Shown here piece after piece: positions 58,312-64,000 of a stretch of DNA of 64,000 nt. Every line of letters begins with the position of its first letter. Position 1 is the stretch's first letter. The position numbers and the translations under genes are program-made. The DNA is taken from NCBI GenBank assembly GCA_963790875.1, contig CAWBQT010000016.1:372001-436000 (forward strand), read 5' to 3'. Source of the DNA: AP-15 sp963790875. GTDB taxonomy: Bacteria > Pseudomonadota > Alphaproteobacteria > ATCC43930 > CGMCC-115725. The notes beneath the pieces are model-generated. The model was not told where the DNA came from. It ran no database searches and worked only from the letters and a program-made list of their open reading frames with translations.

Positions 58312-60235
58312 TCAGCCCTCGGACCGCGGTGCGCCGAAGCCGGCCGCGGCAAGGGCGTTGCCGATCTCGCCGAGGACCGCCGGGTCGTCGATCGTCGCCG
58401 GCATCGCATAGCCCTCGCCGTCGGCGATCTTGCGCATCGTGCCGCGCAGGATCTTGCCGGAGCGGGTCTTCGGCAGGCCGGCGACGACGAGCGCGCGATG
58501 AAAGCTCGCCACCGGGCCGATGCGCTCGCGCACCAGCTGCACCGTCTCGCGCTCGATCTCTTCAGCCGGGCGCGACACGCCGGCCTTCAGTACCAGGAGG
58601 CCGATCGGCACTTGTCCTTTCAGCGCGTCGGCGATGCCGATGACGGCGCATTCGGCGACGTCGGGGTGGTCCGCCAGCACCTCCTCGATTCCGCCGGTCG
58701 ACAGCCGGTGCCCGGCGACATTGATAATGTCGTCGGTGCGGGTCATCACGTGGATATAGCCGTCGGCATCGATGAAGCCGGCGTCGGCCGTCTGATAAAA
58801 GCCGGGGAAGGCGCGGAGATAGGCCGCGACGAATTTGTCGTCGGCCTGCCAGAGCGTCGGCAGCGCGCCCGGCGGCAACGGCAATTTGACCGCCAAGGCG
58901 CCGATTTCCCCGGCCTTCAGCTCCTGCGCGGCGCCCTCGGCCTCGGCGTCGAGCACCCGCACATCCCAGCCCGGCACGGCGCGCGTCGCCGAGCCGTGCT
59001 TTATCGGCAGCCGCTCGATGCCGAGGCAGTTCGCAGCGATCGGCCAGCCGGTCTCGGTCTGCCACCAATGGTCGACGACCGGGACGCGGAGCTGCGCTTC
59101 GGCCCAGGCGACGGTCGGCGGGTCGGCGCGCTCGCCGGCGAGAAAGAGGGCGCGAAAGCGGCCGAGATCGCGGGCGCGGATCAGCCGCCCGTCGGGATCT
59201 TCGCGCTTGATCGCGCGGAACGCCGTCGGCGCGGTAAAGAAGACGCCGACGCCATGTTGTTCGATGACCCGCCAGAAGGCGCCGGCATCGGGCGTGCCGA
59301 CCGGCTTGCCTTCATACATGACCGTGGTGCAGCCGTAGAGCAGCGGCGCATAGACGATGTAGGAATGACCGACGACCCAGCCGACATCCGAGGCGGTCCA
59401 GAACACGTCATCGGGCTGCACGTCGTAGATGTTCGGCAGCGACCAGCGCAGCGCCACGGCATGGCCGCCATTGTCGCGCACGACGCCTTTCGGGATGCCG
59501 GTCGTGCCCGAGGTGTAGAGGATGTAGAGCGGGTCGGTCGCGGCGACCGGCACGCAATCGGCCGGCCGAGCGCCGGCGGCGAGGTCTTGCCAGTCATGAT
59601 CGCGACCGGGCATGAGGTCGGCCCGGCACATCGGCCGCTGCAGGATGACGCAATGCTCGGGCTTTGCGCGCGCTTCGGCGATGGCGGCGTCGAGCAGCGG
59701 CTTGTAGGGGACGATTCGCGCGACCTCGATGCCGCAAGAGGCGGACAGCACGACGCGCGGCTTCGCGTCGTCGATGCGCGTCGCCAACTCATGCGCGGCA
59801 AAACCGCCGAAGACGACCGAGTGGACGGCGCCGATACGAGCGCAGGCGAGCATCGCCATCGCCGCTTCGGGCACCATCGGCATGTAGATCAGCACCCGAT
59901 CGCCGGTCGCGACGCCGAGCCCCTCGAAGAAGGCCGGCCAGTCGCGCGACGCCGTCGCGCAATTGGCGATACGAGAAACGCTCGATCGCGCCGGTGACCG
60001 GGCTGTCCCAGATCAGCGCTATGCGCTCGCCTCTGCCGGCGGCGACATGCCGGTCGAGCGCATTCCAGCAGGTGTTGAGGCGGCCACCCGCAAACCACCG
60101 ATAGAAGGGCGGGCGGCTCCGATCGAGCAACCGGTCCCAGCGCCGTTCCCAGTCGATCGCCTCGGCCGCTTCGGCCCAGAATTCCTTGGGTCGCTCCAGC
60201 GACCGGCGATGGGTTTCGGCATAGCCCCCGTTCAT
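58312..60235 (-). pseudogene. prpE: Propionyl-CoA synthetase PrpE, one frameshift
   Basis: The N-terminal part starts at 60235 (MNGGYAETHRRSLERPKEFW, NTCWNALDRHVAAGRGERIA) and ends in sense near DGVARLAGLLRG. The rest reads in another frame from GLGVATGDRVLIYMPMVPEA to the end. Family blocks: DPLYILYTSGTTGIPKGVVR (P-loop), WWQTETGWPIAANCLG, GYIHVMTRTDDIINVAGHRL and KTRSGKILRGTMRKIADGEG (catalytic Lys). Removing one base from the CCCC run at 59920-59923 restores a ~640-residue PrpE/Acs-family enzyme (propionate or acetate + CoA + ATP). Single homopolymer lesion, so a sequencing error is plausible. Confidence 0.85.
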
Positions 60236-60339
60236 CGGCTGCCTCCCTCAAACGCCGCGGAAACTTCTCGGCCAATCCACCCTGAACCGATCCGCGGCGA
60301 GAGAAAAAATAGCTTCGCGCGATCCCGGCGCGTCGGCTA

Positions 60340-61332
60340 TCACCGCGCATTTTCGAGATAGTCGCGCATCCCCTCTTCGATCGAGTGAAACGGCAGGGCG
60401 AACCCGACGGCCCGCAATTTCGCGATCTCGGCCTGCGTGAAATATTGATACTGGCGGCGCAGACCGGGCGGCATGTCGACATAACGGATCTCGGGTGCAA
60501 TCCCAAGCCCGGCCCCGACCGCCGAGACGAGCTCGGCAAAGCTGCGCGCGGCACCGGTGCCGACATTGAAGAGGCCGTTCGTCTTGCGGTCGGCGAGCAG
60601 CCAGCGGACGACGGCGGCGCAATCCCGGACATAGACGAAATCGCGAAGCTGCCCGCCGTCTGGATAGGCGGGGTCGTAGGATTTGAACAGTTCGACCGGC
60701 TGGCCGGCGGCGACGATCGGCAGGACCTTGCTGGCGACCGACTGCATCATGCCCTTATGTTCCTCGTTCGGACCGTAGACGTTGAAGAACTTGAGCCCAG
60801 CCCATTGCGGCGGCGTCGGCTGGCCGCCGGACGCGTCGCCGGCGATGCGGCGGTCGACGAGGTGCTTGCTCCAGCCGTAGGCGTTGAGCGGCGCGAGGGC
60901 GGCGAGTGCGGCCGGGCTCTCGTCGTCGCGGAAGCCGGCGGCGCCGTCGCCATAGGTGGCGGCCGAGGACGCGTAGATCAGCCGCACTCCTCGGGCCGCG
61001 CACCATTCCCAGAGATCGAGAGTGAGCCGGATGTTGTTCTCGGCATAGCGGTCGATGTCGGGTTCGTCGGTGGCCGAGACCGCGGCCATGTGCACGATCG
61101 CGGCGAGGTCGGTGCGGTGCCGGTCGAGCCACGCGAACATTGCGTCGGGACGAACGAGATCATGGAGCGCGGCCCTGGCGATATTGCGCCACTTGCCGCC
61201 GCGGCGCATCAGGTCGGCGACGACAACGCGATGCCCGGCCGCCGCGAGATCGCAGACGATGTGCGAGCCGATAAAGCCGGCGCCGCCCGTCACCAGGACG
61301 AGGCCGCCGCCGAGCGGATCAGACGGCGCCAT
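60340..61332 (-). CDS. hldD: ADP-L-glycero-D-manno-heptose-6-epimerase-like protein
   Basis: 330 residues. The cofactor loop is LVLVTGGAGFIGSHIVCDLA. Catalytic motifs are LIYASSAATYGDGAAGF (Ser/Thr), NAYGWSKHLVDRRIA (YxxxK), and FFNVYGPNEEHKGMMQSVAS, which is diagnostic of HldD/RfaD rather than GalE. The C-terminus RRQYQYFTQAEIAKLRAVGF also matches HldD. It epimerises ADP-glycero-manno-heptose for lipopolysaccharide inner core. Its ATG overlaps the stop of the upstream rfbD by one base, so the two are translationally linked. Confidence 0.88.
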   Translation of the reverse strand: MAPSDPLGGGLVLVTGGAGFIGSHIVCDLAAAGHRVVVADLMRRGGKWRNIARAALHDLVRPDAMFAWLDRHRTDLAAIVHMAAVSATDEPDIDRYAENNIRLTLDLWEWCAARGVRLIYASSAATYGDGAAGFRDDESPAALAALAPLNAYGWSKHLVDRRIAGDASGGQPTPPQWAGLKFFNVYGPNEEHKGMMQSVASKVLPIVAAGQPVELFKSYDPAYPDGGQLRDFVYVRDCAAVVRWLLADRKTNGLFNVGTGAARSFAELVSAVGAGLGIAPEIRYVDMPPGLRRQYQYFTQAEIAKLRAVGFALPFHSIEEGMRDYLENAR

Positions 61333-62195
61333 CACGAACCCGCGTCCTTGAATTCGGCGACGACGCGCGACAGCGAGAGCCGCCAATCCGGCCGCTCGAG
61401 CCCGAAGACGCGGCGGATCCGGGCGCAGTCGAGGCGCGAATTCAGCGGACGTGCGGCCGGCGTCGGATAGTCGCGGCTCGCAATCGCGACGAGCCGCGGC
61501 GCCGGTCCGTCGGCGCGTTCGAACACTGCCTCGGCAAAGCCGTGCCAGTTCGTGTCGGGCATGCCGGCGAAATGGTAGGTGCCCCAGCCGGCAAAGCCTG
61601 GCCTGCGACAACGGGCGGCGATCGCCAGAATCGCGTCGGCGATATCGCGCGCCTCGGTCGGCCCGCCCGTCTGGTCGTCGACGACGCGCAGTTCGGGGCG
61701 CTCCCGCCCGAGCCGCAGCATGGTCTTGACGAAGTTTGCGCCATGGACGCCGAAGATCCAGGAGACCCGCAGGATCAGATGGGCCGGATTGGCCGCCGCG
61801 ACCGCCGCGTCGCCGGCCGCCTTGCCGGCCCCGTAGGCGTTGACCGGGGCGATCGGCGCGTCCTCGCGAAGGGGCTCGACGCCGCCGCCCGCGTAGACGT
61901 AATCGGTCGAGAGATGGATGACCGGCAGACCGCGGTCGGCCGCGGCGCGCGCGACGACCCGGGCGCCTTCGGCGTTGACCGCAAAGGCCTGTTCCGGCTC
62001 GGTCTCGGCGCGGTCGACGGCGGTGTAGGCGGCGCAATTGACGACCGCCGACAGGCCGGGGTCGGACAAAGCCGCCGCGACCGCGGCAGGATGCGTAATA
62101 TCGCAGGCGGCGCGGGTGAGGCCGCGCGCCTGAGCGCCGGCGCGCAAAGCAAGCGCGCGTCCCACCTGGCCGCCGGCGCCGAAGATCAGCAGCAT
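61332..62195 (-). CDS. rfbD: dTDP-4-dehydrorhamnose reductase
   Basis: 287 residues from ATG 62195. The NAD(P) loop is MLLIFGAGGQVGRALALRAG, then LSAVVNCAAYTAVDRAETEP and GLPVIHLSTDYVYAGGGVEP, the YxxxK in APVNAYGAGKAAGDAAV, and LRVSWIFGVHGANFVKTMLR. It catalyses the last step of dTDP-L-rhamnose synthesis for surface polysaccharide. The rest of the rml cluster is not in the window. It precedes hldD on the same strand (stop/start overlap). A longer frame to 62342 has an unsupported Arg/Pro-rich leader. Confidence 0.9.
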   Translation of the reverse strand: MLLIFGAGGQVGRALALRAGAQARGLTRAACDITHPAAVAAALSDPGLSAVVNCAAYTAVDRAETEPEQAFAVNAEGARVVARAAADRGLPVIHLSTDYVYAGGGVEPLREDAPIAPVNAYGAGKAAGDAAVAAANPAHLILRVSWIFGVHGANFVKTMLRLGRERPELRVVDDQTGGPTEARDIADAILAIAARCRRPGFAGWGTYHFAGMPDTNWHGFAEAVFERADGPAPRLVAIASRDYPTPAARPLNSRLDCARIRRVFGLERPDWRLSLSRVVAEFKDAGS

Positions 62196-62517
62196 GACGC
62201 AGCCGCCTGGGCGGCGCGACGCTGCCGCCGACAGATGGCGACGCCGGGGAGGACCATGCTCAACGGCGGTACTCGAAGAGGCTCGGGGACGACGATCCCG
62301 ACCTCCGGCAAAGCGGTCGCCCGCAGCTCCATCGGCCGCCAATTACCATGGCGGTTTGATCGCACCAAGCGTCGCGAATCGGGACGCGTCTTTGCGCGGA
62401 ACGGCGCAGGGTGGCGGCGGCAGGGCGGCGGCGGAGCGCCGACAGACGGCCGATCGGCGAGCGGTCGCCGGGCTGCCGCGGTTGCCGGTCGTGCAACTCT
62501 TCTCGAAATTCGCGGGC
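62196..62517. other. Divergent intergenic region
   Basis: About 320 bases between rfbD (minus) and the glycosyltransferase (plus). Frames here are Arg/Gly-rich shadows. It should contain the two divergent promoters; none could be named. Confidence 0.35.
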
Positions 62518-63831
62518 GTGAACTGGCTTTTCATTCACCAGAACTTTCCCGGGCAATATGTTCATGCGGTGCGCCATCTCGTCGAGAAGGGGCACCATGT
62601 CGTCTCTATCACGGCGCGGCGCGGCGACACCATCGATGGCGTGCGAAAGATCGAATACATCGCAGCCGGCGTCTCCCCCCCAACTCCTGAAGATCTCCAG
62701 GAGATCGACATTGCGATCCGCAACGGGCTCACCGTGGCCAAGATCTGTGAGAAGTTACGCGCCGAGGGGTTTCTTCCGGATCTGGTGATCGGCCACAATG
62801 GTTGGGGCGAAATCCTTTATATCAAGGATGTTTGGCCACAGGTGCCGTTGCTCGGCTATTTCGAGTTCTTTTATCGCCCGGCCGGCTCCGATGTCGATTT
62901 CGACCCCGAATTCCCGCCTGCCCCGGATATCGCGAAGCGGCTGCGGACCCGCAACGCCATCAATCATCTCGGTCTCGACGCGGCCGACTGGGGGCAAACT
63001 CCGACGCTATGGCAGCGCAATCAATACCCGCAGCGCTATTGGGAACGCATCAGCGTCATTCACGAGGGCATCGATACCGATCTTGTCCGGCCGGACCCCG
63101 ATGCGCGCCTCTGGCTGAAGAACGGCGCATCCTACGGGCTTGGCGACGAGGTGGTGACCTATAGCGCCCGCAATCTCGAACCCTATCGTGGATTTCACAC
63201 CTTTATGCGGGCACTACCGAAGGTGCTGCGCGCCCGGCCCAGAGCCCAGATATTGATTGTCGGCGAAGACGGAGTGAGCTACGGGCGCCGGCCGGCGGCG
63301 GCCGCCAATTGGCGCCAACAGCTATTGCGAGAACTGGACGGCGAACTCGATCTGGAGCGCGTGCATTTCCTCGGGCATTTGCCGTTTCGGCATTACTTGA
63401 CAGTCCTGCAGATCTCGGCGGTCCACGTCTATCTGACCTATCCTTTCGTACTCTCGTGGTCGCTGCTCGAAGCGCTCGCGGCGGGCTGTCTCGTCATCGG
63501 TTCGCGCACCCCCCCGGTCGAGGAAATCATAAACGGCGGCGAGAACGGCCATCTTGTCGATTTCTTCGACGTCGAGGGGTTAGCCGATTGCATCGGCGAG
63601 GCCTTGCGCGCCGGCGGCGCCGGCAGGCGCATGCGCCTGGCGGCGCGCAAGAGATTGGTCGGCGAATACGATCTCAAAACGATCTGCCTGCCCGCCTACC
63701 TCGATTTGCTGCGCCAGTTGACCGGAAAAGCGGGGCCGGTCAGGGGCAATCTGGCTGCCGGGGGCCGCACATCGCGGCGCTTCAACGGCTCCGGCCGCGC
63801 GGCAGCTTCGAGCGAGCGGGGCGGAATTTGA
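62518..63831 (+). CDS. Glycosyltransferase (GT4-like)
   Basis: 437 residues from a GTG at 62518, chosen because the family N-terminus is then NWLFIHQNFPGQYVHAVRHL. A longer upstream frame is low complexity. The N-terminal Rossmann domain includes PDLVIGHNGWGEILYIKDVW. The C-terminal domain has the nucleotide-sugar-binding region VVTYSARNLEPYRGFHTFMR, then RVHFLGHLPFRHYLTVLQIS and the GT4 E-x7-E region SWSLLEALAAGCLVIGSRTP followed by PVEEIINGGENGHLVDFFD. It probably builds a surface polysaccharide; acceptor and donor unknown. The Arg/Ser-rich tail after residue ~405 is disordered. Confidence 0.88.
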   Translation: MNWLFIHQNFPGQYVHAVRHLVEKGHHVVSITARRGDTIDGVRKIEYIAAGVSPPTPEDLQEIDIAIRNGLTVAKICEKLRAEGFLPDLVIGHNGWGEILYIKDVWPQVPLLGYFEFFYRPAGSDVDFDPEFPPAPDIAKRLRTRNAINHLGLDAADWGQTPTLWQRNQYPQRYWERISVIHEGIDTDLVRPDPDARLWLKNGASYGLGDEVVTYSARNLEPYRGFHTFMRALPKVLRARPRAQILIVGEDGVSYGRRPAAAANWRQQLLRELDGELDLERVHFLGHLPFRHYLTVLQISAVHVYLTYPFVLSWSLLEALAAGCLVIGSRTPPVEEIINGGENGHLVDFFDVEGLADCIGEALRAGGAGRRMRLAARKRLVGEYDLKTICLPAYLDLLRQLTGKAGPVRGNLAAGGRTSRRFNGSGRAAASSERGGI

Positions 63832-64000
63832 GCGCGCAGCGACCAGACCCCTTCGCCGGACCGGCGCGCGGCGATGTCGAAAGGTCGGCGCCGTATCGAC
63901 GCCGAACGGCTGCGGTTGGAAGGACAACCGGCCCGAACCTCGAGGGTCGTGAGGCAACCGCCGGAGGCGTCCCGATCGAGGCTGATCCAGGCGCCCGGTC
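63830..64000 (+). other. Possible start of another gene, or non-coding
   Basis: An open frame begins at a TTG overlapping the glycosyltransferase TGA (SAQRPDPFAGPARGDVE) and stays open to the window edge. No ribosome site or domain is evident. It may be a coupled next gene or an open shadow in GC-rich DNA. Confidence 0.2.

Noticed and set aside
1..64000. tRNA, rRNA or riboswitch genes
   Set aside because: No cloverleaf-like sequences with conserved T-loop and CCA-proximal patterns, and no recognisable riboswitch cores, were noticed by eye; a covariance-model scan would be needed to exclude them.

Overview
The window is GC-rich (low-to-mid 60s percent by eye) with densely packed genes on both strands. 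Its gene content points to an alphaproteobacterium, probably Hyphomicrobiales (Rhizobiales) and probably a methylotroph. It opens with the end of a lanthanide-type PQQ methanol dehydrogenase (xoxF) and its cytochrome and periplasmic partners (xoxG, xoxJ). It also carries stress genes typical of that order (KatE-type catalase, CsbD, PRC-barrel, DUF2934, hemerythrin), a Flp pilin and a large copper-handling block. The genus cannot be fixed from this sequence alone.

Layout. 0-4.5 kb: xoxF end, an xoxG/xoxJ reading frame, a K+ channel and an MgtC-family protein. 4.5-9.8 kb: a decayed block with a frameshifted Crp/Fnr regulator, the tail of a Pat-like GNAT acetyltransferase, an N-terminally truncated phosphoketolase and a frameshifted acetate kinase. 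10-16 kb: a stress island with catalase, membrane proteins, a 25-residue membrane peptide, a nucleotidyl cyclase, a His-rich protein, CsbD and PRC-barrel. 16-18 kb: remnants of glycogen and sigma-factor genes (glgX, malQ, ECF sigma). 18-23.5 kb: small stress and zinc-binding proteins, hemerythrin, a broken second copy of the channel and a methyltransferase. 23.6-28.2 kb: a two-gene RND efflux operon. 28.9-33.6 kb: a Gly-rich secreted protein, a Flp pilin read in frame with a winged-helix regulator remnant, and a large GH63-type glucosidase. 33.8-35.1 kb: a dead IS1182-type transposase.

35.3-47 kb is the copper region: a TonB-dependent receptor preceded by two AT-rich palindromes, then a minus-strand operon (DUF2946, CopC, PCuAC, and a CopD-cytochrome c-thioredoxin-fold fusion) and two plus-strand secreted or membrane proteins of unknown function. 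Two nearly identical IS701-family elements bracket all of this block except the receptor. 47-51 kb: an isoaspartyl methyltransferase and an arsenic operon (arsR and arsM intact; arsC and ACR3 broken). 51-56 kb: a DHFR-like reductase, three broken genes and an IS1634-family element. 56-64 kb: a 2-hydroxyacid dehydrogenase, a GFA-type zinc protein, a frameshifted propionyl-CoA synthetase, and sugar or envelope genes (hldD, rfbD, a glycosyltransferase).

The clearest overall signal is gene decay: about fifteen genes carry frameshifts, in-frame stops or truncations. Several lesions are single-base changes in short homopolymers and could be sequencing errors. Others have several independent lesions and are certainly dead. 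The most unusual apparently functional items are the CopD-cytochrome-thioredoxin fusion with its surrounding copper cluster, the palindrome pair upstream of the TonB receptor, and the XoxG-XoxJ frame.
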